A stretch of 42,346 nt of DNA from Candidatus Pacearchaeota archaeon (GTDB lineage: Archaea > Nanobdellota > Nanobdellia > Pacearchaeales > GW2011-AR1), in assembly GCA_017609915.1 (NCBI GenBank), contig JAFCDA010000003.1, positions 1-42,346 of the forward strand, in the 5' to 3' direction. Made by a program: the position numbers and the translations under genes. The first letter of the stretch is position 1; the number at the start of each line of letters is the position of its first letter. A model generated the notes under the pieces. That model did no database searches and was not told the origin of the DNA. It was given only the letters and a program-made list of their open reading frames with translations. Below are positions 9,624-18,694 of this stretch, piece after piece.

Positions 9624-9712
9624 TAGATCTTTATGGGTTTTTAAGTTGTGTAGATGAGAAGATTAAGCTTTTCATCTTTATATTTTTCTGTGTTTATAAG
9701 ATATTAATTATA
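9624..9712 (-). repeat. Dispersed intergenic element G (flipped inner dyad)
   Basis: GATCTTTATGGGTTTTTAAGTTGTGTAGATGAGAAGATTAAGCTTTTCATC...GTTTATAAGATATTAATTA. Confidence 0.7.
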
Positions 9713-9785
9713 ATGCCCTTTTATTTTTATAATTAACTATTATCTTTTAATATATATCTTAGAGAATATATATCTTTTCTTATTA

Positions 9786-10091
9786 ATGTTTAAAAATGGG
9801 TTGGTTGTTGAATTAAGTATGGTAAGTGGAGTTTATGTATTAGACGAAAAAGATAAATTTTGTTCTGATTTTAGAAGAAAATTTTTGATAGCTTCTGAAA
9901 CAAATAAGAATTATGAATTTGTTGACCAAATGGAGGCATTAATAGATGTTTATTATAATAGGGGGACTATGATTATAGTTAGTAATCGCGGGTTTTGCAT
10001 GGTTGGAAATGACAAAAAACGATTTGGTGTTATTCGTAATTATATAAAAAGAAAAACAAACGCTAATTTTACTATAATGAATTCAAAATGA
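9786..10091 (+). CDS. Hypothetical protein (101 aa), overlaps the thermosome start codon (ATGA)
   Basis: Intact ORF; stop overlaps downstream ATG, indicating translational coupling. Confidence 0.6.
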   Translation: MFKNGLVVELSMVSGVYVLDEKDKFCSDFRRKFLIASETNKNYEFVDQMEALIDVYYNRGTMIIVSNRGFCMVGNDKKRFGVIRNYIKRKTNANFTIMNSK

Positions 10092-11695
10092 CAGAAAAAC
10101 AACCAATTTTTATATTGCCTGAAAATACTGAAAGAACAATGGGCAAAGATGCTCAGAGAAATAATATTTTAGCTGCTAAGCTTGTTGCTGATGCTGTTAA
10201 AACTACCTTAGGGCCTAAAGGTATGGATAAGATGTTAGTTGATGCTATTGGAGATATTACTGTTACTAATGATGGAGTTACTATTTTAGATGAAATGCAA
10301 ATTGAGCATCCTGCTGCTAAAATGATGGTTGAGATTGCTAAAACTCAAGAAAGTGAGGTAGGAGATGGAACAACAACTGCTGTAATGCTTGCTGGAAAAT
10401 TGCTTGAAAATGCTGAGAAATTGTTGGATATGAAAATACATCCAACAGTTATAACAAAAGGTTATAATTTAGCTTCTGAAAAAGCAAAACAATTTTTAAA
10501 AGAATTAAGTGTTGAAACAACTCCTGATAAAGAAGATGTTTTAAAATATATTGCTATGACTGCTATGACTGGGAAAGGAGCAGAAAGTGTAAAAGAAAAA
10601 TTTTCAGAAATAATTGTTGAATCAATTAAGCAAGTACAGGAAAATGGAAATGTTAGTTTAGATAATATTAAGATTATAAAAAACAAGAGTAATGGTGTTG
10701 AAAATACAGAATTGATTAAAGGTATTGTTATTGATAAAGAAAGAGTTTCAATTGACATGCCTCAAAAAGTTCAAAGTGCAAAGATTGCTTTAATATCAGA
10801 TGCTTTAGAATTAAAAAATCCTGAAGCAGAAGCTAAAATTTCAGTCACTAATCCAGAACAACTTCAAGATTTTATTAATAGGGAAGAAGACACTTTGAAA
10901 AAGATTGTGGAAAAAGTTAAATCTTCTGGAGCAAATGTTATTTTTTGTCAAAAAGGGATTGATGATGTTGTTCAATATTATTTAGCTAAAGAAAATATTT
11001 ATGCTTGTAGAAGAGTTGCTAAATCAGATATAGAAAGTTTAGCTCGTGCTACTAGTGGTAAAATAATAAGTAATTTAAATGAATTAAATGAAAGAGAGCT
11101 AGGAAGGGCTCAAATAGTTGAGGAAATAAAACAAGGGGAAGAATCAATGACTTATGTTAGTGGTTGTGAAAATCCTAAGGCTTTAACTATTTTAATCCAT
11201 GGAGGAAGTGAACATATTATAGATGAAATGGAAAGAGCTTTAAAAGATGGTTTAGGAGATGTAGCTTCTGTTATTAAAAATAAAAGAATTGTTGCAGGTG
11301 CTGGAGCTATTGAAATCGAGCTTTCTAAAATGTTGAGGCAGTTTGCAAATACTCTTTCTGGAAGAGAGCAATTAGCTGTTCAAGAATTTGCAAGTGCTCT
11401 TGAATTTGTTCCATCAACATTAGCTGAAAATGCAGGTTTAGATCCTATTGATGTTTTAACTGGATTAAAATCAAGGCATGATAATGGGGAAAAATATGCA
11501 GGAATTAATATTTTGAAAAATAAGATTGAAAATTCTTTAGAAGAAGGCATTATTGAACCTATGAAAATTAAGATGCAGGCAATATCTTCTGCAACAGAAG
11601 TTGCTGTAATGATTCTTAGAATTGATGATGTTTTAGCTTCTAAAAGTGGTGGTTCACCTACAGGAACTGGAATGGGTTATCCAGGGATGGATTAA
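10088..11695 (+). CDS. thsA: Thermosome subunit (group II chaperonin)
   Basis: [54 protein letters not shown]-terminal [15 protein letters not shown]. Confidence 0.97.
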   Translation: MTEKQPIFILPENTERTMGKDAQRNNILAAKLVADAVKTTLGPKGMDKMLVDAIGDITVTNDGVTILDEMQIEHPAAKMMVEIAKTQESEVGDGTTTAVMLAGKLLENAEKLLDMKIHPTVITKGYNLASEKAKQFLKELSVETTPDKEDVLKYIAMTAMTGKGAESVKEKFSEIIVESIKQVQENGNVSLDNIKIIKNKSNGVENTELIKGIVIDKERVSIDMPQKVQSAKIALISDALELKNPEAEAKISVTNPEQLQDFINREEDTLKKIVEKVKSSGANVIFCQKGIDDVVQYYLAKENIYACRRVAKSDIESLARATSGKIISNLNELNERELGRAQIVEEIKQGEESMTYVSGCENPKALTILIHGGSEHIIDEMERALKDGLGDVASVIKNKRIVAGAGAIEIELSKMLRQFANTLSGREQLAVQEFASALEFVPSTLAENAGLDPIDVLTGLKSRHDNGEKYAGINILKNKIENSLEEGIIEPMKIKMQAISSATEVAVMILRIDDVLASKSGGSPTGTGMGYPGMD

Positions 11696-11696
11696 G

Positions 11697-13247
11697 ATGC
11701 CAAAGAAAAAAAATTTAAATAAAATAATCACTTCCCCCCCTTTTATAAGTAATAAAATTATTCATCGTGGGGATTATCATGGGCTTAGAAAATCCTCTTG
11801 GGAATTTTTGAAAAAAGGTGATGAAAAAGATTTTGCTAGATTTGAAAAAAAATATTTTGAAAGTTTAAGTAATAGGGCTGTTCCTCAAAGAACAAGGTAT
11901 GCTATTAATTTTCTTGAAGCTCATGGGTTTCAATCTCTTGGAGAATTAACATGCGGTAGTGATATAGGAGAAATGTTAGATAGGGGTTCTGATTTAGATT
12001 GGGTTGCAGGAGATAAATTTTATCTAACTTTTCAAGAAGATTGTGTTATTGCTTGTCAATTAGGAAAAAAGAAATTTAAAGAAGGGGTTAATTTTATTTT
12101 TGCACATACAGATTCACCATATGTTAAAGGAAAAGGATCTTTTAAGCAAGAAAACGGAATTGCATATATGTTAGCAGAGCCTTATGGGGATTTTGTTTCT
12201 TCAAATTGGTTTAGTGTTCCTTTAGCTATGCATTTTAAAGGATATGCAAGTAAAAATGGATGTAAACCTATAGAATTTGTAATAGGAGATAGGGATGGTG
12301 AACCACGATTTAGTATTCCTAATGAAAGTAAACACTTAGATGACAAGGAAGATTTAACAAGAAAACAACTTAAAGTTATTATTGGATCTAAACCTTATTC
12401 AAAAAAGGCTTATCCTTGTAAGACTGCTCTTTGGGGAGCACTTGAAATGTTTTATAAGGGATTTGGAGTAACTGAAAGTGATTTTAAGAAAGGGCAAACG
12501 ACTTTTTTTCATTCAAAAAAACCAGAAAGGACTGGGGTAAATTCTTCTAATATTTGTTCATTTGGGCAAGATGATTTGGCTTGTGCATTTCCTTCTTTGT
12601 ATGCTTTTTCTAAACTTGAAAATCCCACCTATACTTGTTTTTTACAATTACATCCAGGAGAAGAAATAGGTGATGAGGGAAGGGCTGCAGTAACTGGAAA
12701 TTTTATATCAGAAGTTGTTGTACCTGCTGTTGCTGAAATGAGGGGAGATAGTCTTGGAGCTCATTATCGTGGCCTTTTAACTAATAGTATTAGTATTTGG
12801 GGAGATGTTTCTGAAGCAACTCATGCTTGTAATCCTGAACTTCATGACCCTTATGATTCTTTTTATTTAAATTCAGGAATTGGTATTACTAGACAATCAG
12901 GAGATGAAGATCGTTGGAAAAGTTATACTCCCTCTCCGAGGGCCCTTCAAGGGTTTAGTAATTTATTTGATGAAAAAGGAATCCCTTATCTAATTGGAAC
13001 CATGGGACATTCAGAAGAAAGAATTCCAGGATGCAATGCAATTCATGGCCCTTTATTTGCTGCAGAAGGCATTGATTGGATTGTGCCTTTATTAGGTATG
13101 CATAGGGGTCAAGGAGAAACTACTTCCCCAATTGATATTTTCTTTTTTTATAAAGGACTTAAGGAATTTTTTAATCTGCCAAATCGCAGTATTTTCCCTA
13201 AAAAACATGATTTGAAAGCAGAACCTCAAAGATTAAAGCCAAGATAA
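11697..13247 (+). CDS. M18-like metallo-aminopeptidase
   Basis: FAHTDSPYVKGKG, GDFVSSNWFSVPL, QDDLACAFPSLYAF, LHPGEEIGDEG, GDVSEATHACNPE, LLGMHRGQGETTSPID; ATG 11697 preferred over track start 11646. Confidence 0.7.
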   Translation: MPKKKNLNKIITSPPFISNKIIHRGDYHGLRKSSWEFLKKGDEKDFARFEKKYFESLSNRAVPQRTRYAINFLEAHGFQSLGELTCGSDIGEMLDRGSDLDWVAGDKFYLTFQEDCVIACQLGKKKFKEGVNFIFAHTDSPYVKGKGSFKQENGIAYMLAEPYGDFVSSNWFSVPLAMHFKGYASKNGCKPIEFVIGDRDGEPRFSIPNESKHLDDKEDLTRKQLKVIIGSKPYSKKAYPCKTALWGALEMFYKGFGVTESDFKKGQTTFFHSKKPERTGVNSSNICSFGQDDLACAFPSLYAFSKLENPTYTCFLQLHPGEEIGDEGRAAVTGNFISEVVVPAVAEMRGDSLGAHYRGLLTNSISIWGDVSEATHACNPELHDPYDSFYLNSGIGITRQSGDEDRWKSYTPSPRALQGFSNLFDEKGIPYLIGTMGHSEERIPGCNAIHGPLFAAEGIDWIVPLLGMHRGQGETTSPIDIFFFYKGLKEFFNLPNRSIFPKKHDLKAEPQRLKPR

Positions 13248-13262
13248 TTTCTAAAAATAAAA

Positions 13263-14393
13263 ATGGTTGAAGAAAAAGATGTATTAAATGAGTTAGAGCA
13301 AAACCAAATAAAAGAAAATACAGCCAAAATTCTTGGAAATATTAGATATGAGCCTGCGGTTCCAATTCAATTAACAATAACTGGGGAAGGAGATAAAGGA
13401 ATGCAAGAGATAGAATTGTTTCTTAGTACTTTAAATAAGTTAAGAGAAATTAGAGAATTAGGGGAAGTTAATAAAGTATTAAATCACAAAAACCCAGTTG
13501 TAGAAGTAGAAATTCTAAGAAAAACAGGATATTATAATCCTAAGACTCTGAAACCAGATACTCAAAAATATGAAGTTCCTAAAGGTATGATATTAAAAAT
13601 ACTAAATAAGGGAGAAGGAGGGGTTGAAATGAGATTAAGTGAGGATTTATCTGGTGGTAAAACTAGTGTTATAAGAGAATTAATAAATGTTTTAGGGATT
13701 TGGACTGATTTTAGAGAGTTAAGTGATGATTATCTTAGGGATTGTAATGGTGGAATAGGGTCTAAAAAAGTTTTAAGAATTAATAAAATAAAACCAGTAA
13801 CTGATTTAGAAGAAAAATTATTAGCAGAAATAAAACTTTACCAAAACATGCAAAAATCACTTTTTAAGACAATGAAGAAAGTTGAGAGAAAAATAAAATT
13901 AAACCCTAAAGAATTATTAGATGATATACAATTTTATACTAACTTATGGGATGTTGATATAGAAAAACTAGAAAAAAGAACAAAATTAGCATATTTTTTA
14001 AGAGAAATTCATGGGATAATGAAAGCAGAAAATAATGTTACAATAGAGATTGTAAAATCTAATTTAAAATCAATGGAAATTGCAGCAAATAGGCGTGCTT
14101 TAATGTTTTTATGTCGTAATAAGTTTCCTTGGTTGAGCTCTTCAAATATAGCAAGAGTTTTTTCAAAATATGGTGAACCCCCAAAAAATCATGTAACTGT
14201 TCTTGTGGCTTGTAAGAAGTTTAATACAGAAGTTAGTGGCATTGAAATAGAGAATTATCCAAATGAAAAATATAGTGCTAAGGATTTGCTTTATGATGCT
14301 GAAAATAGGCATTTAGCTTATTTAAAAAAAACTAATAGGGAAAAGTATAGAAACAGCACTATAGAAGATATTTTTGTGCTTAAACTTAAATAA
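13263..14393 (+). CDS. Hypothetical protein (376 aa) with C-terminal DnaA-domain-IV-like HTH motif
   Basis: RRALMFLCRNKFPWLSSSNIARVFSKYGEPPKNHVTVLVACKKF resembles the DnaA C-terminal signature (..SLPEIGR.FGGRDHTTVLHACRKI). Confidence 0.55.
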   Translation: MVEEKDVLNELEQNQIKENTAKILGNIRYEPAVPIQLTITGEGDKGMQEIELFLSTLNKLREIRELGEVNKVLNHKNPVVEVEILRKTGYYNPKTLKPDTQKYEVPKGMILKILNKGEGGVEMRLSEDLSGGKTSVIRELINVLGIWTDFRELSDDYLRDCNGGIGSKKVLRINKIKPVTDLEEKLLAEIKLYQNMQKSLFKTMKKVERKIKLNPKELLDDIQFYTNLWDVDIEKLEKRTKLAYFLREIHGIMKAENNVTIEIVKSNLKSMEIAANRRALMFLCRNKFPWLSSSNIARVFSKYGEPPKNHVTVLVACKKFNTEVSGIEIENYPNEKYSAKDLLYDAENRHLAYLKKTNREKYRNSTIEDIFVLKLK

Positions 14394-14406
14394 TCATTTC
14401 TTTAAT

Positions 14407-14482
14407 CAATATTTCTATAAAACTTAGAGTTTTGAAGATGAGAAGTGTATAGCTTTAAGATGAAATAAGATACTAAGGAAAT
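14407..14482. repeat. Dispersed intergenic element H (end-associated type)
   Basis: AATATTTCTATAAAACTTAGAGTTTTGAAGATGAGAAGTGTATAGCTTTAAGATGAAATAAGATACTAAGGAAATCA. Confidence 0.7.
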
Positions 14483-14628
14483 CACTTTTTTTTATCTAAA
14501 GCTGCTTTGCAAATAGCCCAAGCATTTGTTTTTTTCCTTTTTCCGCCTTCTTTATAGGTTTTAGGAATTTCTCCTTTTTTTATCTTTTTTTCAACAGCTT
14601 TCACGCATCTATCTAATTTTGCAGGCAT
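14482..14628 (-). CDS. Small basic protein (48 aa), not in supplied track
   Basis: MPAKLDRCVKAVEKKIKKGEIPKTYKEGGKRKKTNAWAICKAALDKKK; resembles widespread short 'C..V....k.aWAICkaa' proteins. Confidence 0.65.
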   Translation of the reverse strand: MPAKLDRCVKAVEKKIKKGEIPKTYKEGGKRKKTNAWAICKAALDKKK

Positions 14629-14732
14629 TTTTAAAATATCCTTAATATTTTGGAAATCCTAAAATTTGTGTTTAACAAATTTTTTGATTGTATTATGGAA
14701 AGGGCTTCTGAGTTTATATATTTTATGATTTA

Positions 14733-14828
14733 ACTTATATCTCTATAAAACTTAGAGTTTTGAAGAAGATTTGTTAAGCTTAATCTTGTCATCTGCATAT
14801 CTTTATTTTTAATAAGATATTGAGAATT
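14733..14828. repeat. Dispersed intergenic element I (end-associated type)
   Basis: TATATCTCTATAAAACTTAGAGTTTTGAAGAAGATTTGTTAAGCTTAATCTTGTCATCTGCATATCTTTATTTTTAATAAGATATTGAGAATT. Confidence 0.7.
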
Positions 14829-14849
14829 ATTTTTATGAGATTAGTTTTC

Positions 14850-15815
14850 TTACTCAAACAACTCACTTACAGAAATTCCATGACTTATTCTAAAAATTGT
14901 TTCTGCAAATAAATTTGTTAAACTTATGATTTCTATTTTTCCTTGAGTTTTCTGGGGGATTGAATCTGTTATAAAAACCTTATCTAATGATGAAGCTTGT
15001 ATTTTTTCTTTAGCATCTTTACTAAAAATTCCATGAGTTGCACAAGCAAAAATTTTCTTAGCTCCTTTTTGTTTTAAAACTCCTGCAGCTTTACATAATG
15101 TCCCTGCAGTATCAATCATATCATCAACTAAAATAATATTTTTTCCTTCAACCTCTCCAATAATATTCATGTCTCCTATAACTCCTGCCTCTTTTCTTGT
15201 TTTATGTGCTATTGCTACATTTAAATTTAATCTTTTTGCATAACTTTTTACTCTTTCTGCACTTCCTACATCTGGAGCAACAATTACTGCATTTTCTAAA
15301 AACTCAGAATGTTTTTCTTTTAAATAAAAAATAATAACAGGATAGGCTTTTAGATTATCAAAAGGAATTTTATAAGAACTTGTTGTTGCAGGATTATGTA
15401 AATCTGTTGTTATTATCCTATATGCTGATAAATTAATTAAATTAGCTACAACACTTGCACTTATTGGGGTTCTTGGCTCTGTCATTCTATCTTGTCTACT
15501 GTACTTCATATAAGGTAAGACATTACATATTTTTCCAGCAGAACTTCTCATTAGTGCATCGTTTATCTGAGCTAATGAAACTAGCCAATCTTGTGGTGGC
15601 ATTGAAGAATCATGGATAAAATAACATGTTTTTTTCCTTGTATTTGCATTAATTTTTACAAAAATTTCTCCATCATTAAATTTTTTTATTTCAACTTCTC
15701 CTAAACTATATTTTCTTTCTCTTTTTGAATTAGAGTTTAATTTTTGGTAGACTCTATGTGCAAAAGCCCATGCATTTCCCTTAGGGTCTGCAAGAATTAA
15801 GATTTCGTTGTCCAT
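14850..15815 (-). CDS. prs: Ribose-phosphate pyrophosphokinase (PRPP synthetase)
   Basis: MKYSRQDRMTEPRTPISASVVANLI, VIVAPDVGSAERVKSYAKRL, GKNIILVDDMIDTAGTLCKA. Confidence 0.93.
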   Translation of the reverse strand: MDNEILILADPKGNAWAFAHRVYQKLNSNSKRERKYSLGEVEIKKFNDGEIFVKINANTRKKTCYFIHDSSMPPQDWLVSLAQINDALMRSSAGKICNVLPYMKYSRQDRMTEPRTPISASVVANLINLSAYRIITTDLHNPATTSSYKIPFDNLKAYPVIIFYLKEKHSEFLENAVIVAPDVGSAERVKSYAKRLNLNVAIAHKTRKEAGVIGDMNIIGEVEGKNIILVDDMIDTAGTLCKAAGVLKQKGAKKIFACATHGIFSKDAKEKIQASSLDKVFITDSIPQKTQGKIEIISLTNLFAETIFRISHGISVSELFE

Positions 15816-15855
15816 TTTATAAGACTAGGGGGGCTTGTTGATTTATAAGAATTAT

Positions 15856-15940
15856 TAATATATAAGATATAGATAAATACGCAGTAGGTGGTTCTTATAA
15901 TATATAAGATATAGATAAATACGCAGTAGGTGGTTCTTAT
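15856..15940. repeat. Perfect tandem duplication, 42-bp unit x2
   Basis: TAATATATAAGATATAGATAAATACGCAGTAGGTGGTTCTTA at 15856 and 15898. Confidence 0.95.
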
Positions 15941-15942
15941 TA

Positions 15943-15996
15943 TGAATATTTATTCAAAACGAAACATTTAAATAGTATTATGCATATATATTCATA
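15943..15996 (+). promoter_or_regulatory. Putative operator dyads upstream of DUF5320/DUF134 genes
   Basis: TGAATATTTATTCA (15943-15956, perfect dyad) and TATGCATATATATTCATA (15979-15996, imperfect dyad). Confidence 0.4.
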
Positions 15997-16030
15997 ACTA
16001 AATAATGCCTAAAAAGGCAAGGAGTTAAAA

Positions 16031-16195
16031 ATGCCAAATAGAGACGGAACAGGACCTGAAGGAAAAGGATCTAGAACTGGAAGACAAATGGGAAAATGCA
16101 AAGATGCCGAACCTAATGAAGATAGGCCTAGAAAGGGCCTAGGAATTAGAGCTGGAAGAAGGCCTAGAGGTTTTGGAAGAAGGCAAAATGCCTAG
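16031..16195 (+). CDS. DUF5320-like Gly/Arg-rich small protein (54 aa), not in supplied track
   Basis: MPNRDGTGPEGKGSRTGRQMGKCKDAEPNEDRPRKGLGIRAGRRPRGFGRRQNA*; AAGGAG SD upstream; DUF5320 'MPxxDGTGPxGxGxxTGRxxGxC' pattern. Confidence 0.8.
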   Translation: MPNRDGTGPEGKGSRTGRQMGKCKDAEPNEDRPRKGLGIRAGRRPRGFGRRQNA

Positions 16196-16469
16196 ACCAC
16201 GCATAAGAAGGAGAATTAGAGGTCGACCTAATTCTTCTTACTTTAAACCAGCAGGAATAAGAATGATTGAATTAGAAGAATCTATATTAACTATGCCGGA
16301 ATTTGAAGCAGTTCGTTTAGTTGATTTAAATGAAGTTGAGCAAGAAAAAGCAGGAAAACAAATGCAAATTTCACAATCTACATTATCAAGAATTTTAAAG
16401 ACGGGAAGAAAAAAAATAGCAGACGCTATTGTTAATGGAAAAGCTATAAGGATTGAAAAAGGTGATTAA
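16188..16469 (+). CDS. DUF134-family DNA-binding (HTH) protein
   Basis: MPRPRIRRRIRGRP..YFKPAGIRMIELEESILTMPEFEAVRLVDLNEVEQEKAGKQMQISQSTLSRIL; ATG 16188 overlaps the upstream stop. Confidence 0.85.
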   Translation: MPRPRIRRRIRGRPNSSYFKPAGIRMIELEESILTMPEFEAVRLVDLNEVEQEKAGKQMQISQSTLSRILKTGRKKIADAIVNGKAIRIEKGD

Positions 16470-16485
16470 ATGTTCGGTAAGAGAA

Positions 16486-17454
16486 TCAAAGATATTCTTC
16501 TTGGAACATTCTAAGAGTTAATAAGAAATAAGAAAGTAATAAAGGTCCTGCAACTATACCAAGAATTCCAAATATTGGGATTCCAATAAATATTCCTACT
16601 AAACTTATTATTGGGTGTATTTTTCCAATCTTTTTTTGTAAAAGTGGTTTGATAAGATTATCTATATTACTTAAGAATAATCCCCAAATTAAGAAACCAA
16701 TTCCAAGAGTATAGTTTCCTTGCACAATACTAAAAAGAGATATTGGAAGCCAAATTATTGCAGTTCCGATTATAGGTAAAAATGAAACTATTGCTCCAAT
16801 AAATCCCCATAATATTGCCCCTTTAAGTCCAAAAAATATAAATCCCAACCAAATTAAAAATCCTTGAATAATTGCTATGATTCCTGTGCTTATGACTCCT
16901 GAATTAATAATGTTTTTGAATTCATCTAAAAGTTTAATGGAGTTTCTTTTTCCAAAAGGAATAAACTCTATTATTTTATCATCTATAATATCTGAATTAA
17001 TTAAAAGATAAAATAAAATAAAATACATGATAGTTAAACTAATCATAATATGAGGGATGTTTTGTACTGTTCCTAAAAGCAGTTTTTCTATAAAATTACC
17101 TAATTCTGAAACATAAACTTGAAGATTGTATTTACTTATAAAAGTTTGAAGTCCTTCTGAAATAACTGCCCCACTTTTAAATAAATCTTGAGTTTGTCCA
17201 ATTGAAAAATTAATTAAAAGGATTAATGGAATCAGGAGTATTAATATTGAAATAAGGATTGTTAATATTGCTGATAAAGATTTATTCCATTTTAGCTTTT
17301 TAACAAAAATATTGTGCAAAGGTCTTAAAATAAAAAATATAATTAATGAACCAATAAACGCATTTACATAAGGCCATAATAGGTAGGCAAGAATTAGGGC
17401 TATTATTGTAATAAATCCAATTGCAAGTATTTTCTTTATTTTTCGTTCTTCCAT
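16486..17454 (-). CDS. AI-2E / PerM-family (DUF20) transporter-like membrane protein
   Basis: Multi-TM; GAILWGFIGAIVSFLPIIGTAIIWLPISL and KIGKIHPIISLVGIFIGIPIFGILGIVAGPLLLS. Confidence 0.85.
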   Translation of the reverse strand: MEERKIKKILAIGFITIIALILAYLLWPYVNAFIGSLIIFFILRPLHNIFVKKLKWNKSLSAILTILISILILLIPLILLINFSIGQTQDLFKSGAVISEGLQTFISKYNLQVYVSELGNFIEKLLLGTVQNIPHIMISLTIMYFILFYLLINSDIIDDKIIEFIPFGKRNSIKLLDEFKNIINSGVISTGIIAIIQGFLIWLGFIFFGLKGAILWGFIGAIVSFLPIIGTAIIWLPISLFSIVQGNYTLGIGFLIWGLFLSNIDNLIKPLLQKKIGKIHPIISLVGIFIGIPIFGILGIVAGPLLLSYFLLTLRMFQEEYL

Positions 17455-17507
17455 GTTTTAATATAATGAGGAAGGTTATATAAATTATTTGATTATAAAT
17501 GCTTAAA

Positions 17508-17578
17508 TGCGCGGTACGAGAATCGAACTCGTGTCCTATCGTTGGCAACGATATATTCTACCACTAAACTAACCACGC
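17508..17578 (-). tRNA. tRNA-Gly (GCC)
   Basis: Reverse strand GCGTGGT/ACCGCGC acceptor, TATCG-TTGCCAA-CGATA anticodon arm, CGAG-TTCGATT-CTCG T arm. Confidence 0.95.
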
Positions 17579-17603
17579 ATGGTTAGTTTTAGGGTGTAAT
17601 TAG

Positions 17604-17616
17604 AAATTTATAAAGT
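17604..17616 (-). promoter_or_regulatory. Putative TATA box of tRNA-Gly
   Basis: ACTTTATAAATTT on minus strand 26-38 nt upstream of the tRNA 5' end. Confidence 0.5.
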
Positions 17617-17639
17617 TAATTAATCTGTATATCAATTCT

Positions 17640-17695
17640 AATATCTTTATAATATTAGAGCTTTGAAGATGAGTAATGTGTTTCTATTTGTTAAG
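17640..17695. repeat. Partial dispersed intergenic element J (end-associated type)
   Basis: AATATCTTTATAATATTAGAGCTTTGAAGATGAGTAATGTG. Confidence 0.55.
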
Positions 17696-17702
17696 TGCAG
17701 AA

Positions 17703-18383
17703 TTACACTCTTCTTAAAATCTTTCTAAAACCTCTGCCAAAAATAGACTTGTTTTCTATGATTAATTTTTTTATAAGAGTGTTAAAGATAAGGGTTTTTC
17801 TTGTTTTAAGATAAATATATCCTATTCCTGTAGCTAAAATAGCACCTAAGGCATCGACTATTAAATCCCACATTGTGTCTATTAATCCTGATTTTTGCAT
17901 ATTATATCCTAAAAGTTGGTCTACTGAAAATTCAAAAATCTCCCAAATTGCTCCAATAGCTATTGCAAATGTAAAAGAAAATATTGCAATTGCCCAGGGT
18001 CTTGCTTTAATATTATTTCTAGAATACATAAAATATAAAATAGTAAATCCTAAAAATCCAAATATAATTGCAGAGCCAGCATGTAAAAAAATATCCCACC
18101 ACCAAAATTTAATATAATAACTCTGAATTTCCCCTAAATAAAGAGAGGAATAAATAAACAAAACTATAATCATTTGGATTTCAGTAGGGATTCTAAGATT
18201 AAATTTCCAATTAAATATAAGTGGAAAAAAAGTTATAGCAAGAACAATTATAGAAAAAAACAAGGTAAGATAGTTAATGTTTTTAATAGATTGATAAATT
18301 GCTATTAAAAGAGTTATTCTAATAACCCAGTTTATTAAAAAATAAACTTTTCTAACTAACTTTAATTTCCCCTTTTTTTGCAT
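17703..18383 (-). CDS. Multi-pass membrane protein (DUF2238/YjdF-like)
   Basis: WWWDIFLHAGSAIIFGFLGF, AIGAIWEIFEFSVDQLLGYNMQ..GLIDTMWDLIVDALGAILA. Confidence 0.7.
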   Translation of the reverse strand: MQKKGKLKLVRKVYFLINWVIRITLLIAIYQSIKNINYLTLFFSIIVLAITFFPLIFNWKFNLRIPTEIQMIIVLFIYSSLYLGEIQSYYIKFWWWDIFLHAGSAIIFGFLGFTILYFMYSRNNIKARPWAIAIFSFTFAIAIGAIWEIFEFSVDQLLGYNMQKSGLIDTMWDLIVDALGAILATGIGYIYLKTRKTLIFNTLIKKLIIENKSIFGRGFRKILRRV

Positions 18384-18460
18384 GTTTAATTAAGAGATTA
18401 AGGGTATAAAAGTTTTGTTGATTTCGATAGGTTTTTAAGTGGTGTTGTTGGCTGGTTTTT

Positions 18461-18673
18461 ATGGGAAATAAAGATAAACCAATAGAAGTTAGAACTAAAA
18501 GGCTAACTACACGGCCTGAAATAAATTTTATTATTGAAGACCTGGACACTATAATTTATAAAAGGCCTAAATTCCAATTTAAAGCACCCATATCTGTTAA
18601 AACTTTTTTTTATTTGATTAGTGCTCCCCCTCATTTTAATTCTGGAGATTTAGGATTAGATTATATGGCTTAA
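18461..18673 (+). CDS. Hypothetical protein (70 aa)
   Basis: Intact short ORF divergent from 18383. Confidence 0.45.
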   Translation: MGNKDKPIEVRTKRLTTRPEINFIIEDLDTIIYKRPKFQFKAPISVKTFFYLISAPPHFNSGDLGLDYMA

Positions 18674-18694
18674 TTTTATATTTTTCTGGAATTT

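Noticed and set aside
10462-10758. Minus-strand ORF in the thermosome gene
   Set aside because: Antisense to a highly conserved gene.
11646-11696. Upstream extension of the M18-like ORF into the thermosome gene
   Set aside because: ATG at 11697 right after the thermosome stop gives a sensible N-terminus; the extension is read out of frame through conserved chaperonin codons.
15856-15940. Possible CRISPR array at the 42-bp duplication
   Set aside because: Units are directly adjacent with no spacers and only two copies; no cas genes nearby.
17300-17548. 82-aa minus ORF overlapping the tRNA-Gly gene and transporter N-terminus
   Set aside because: Reads through a clear tRNA and overlaps a recognised CDS in another frame.
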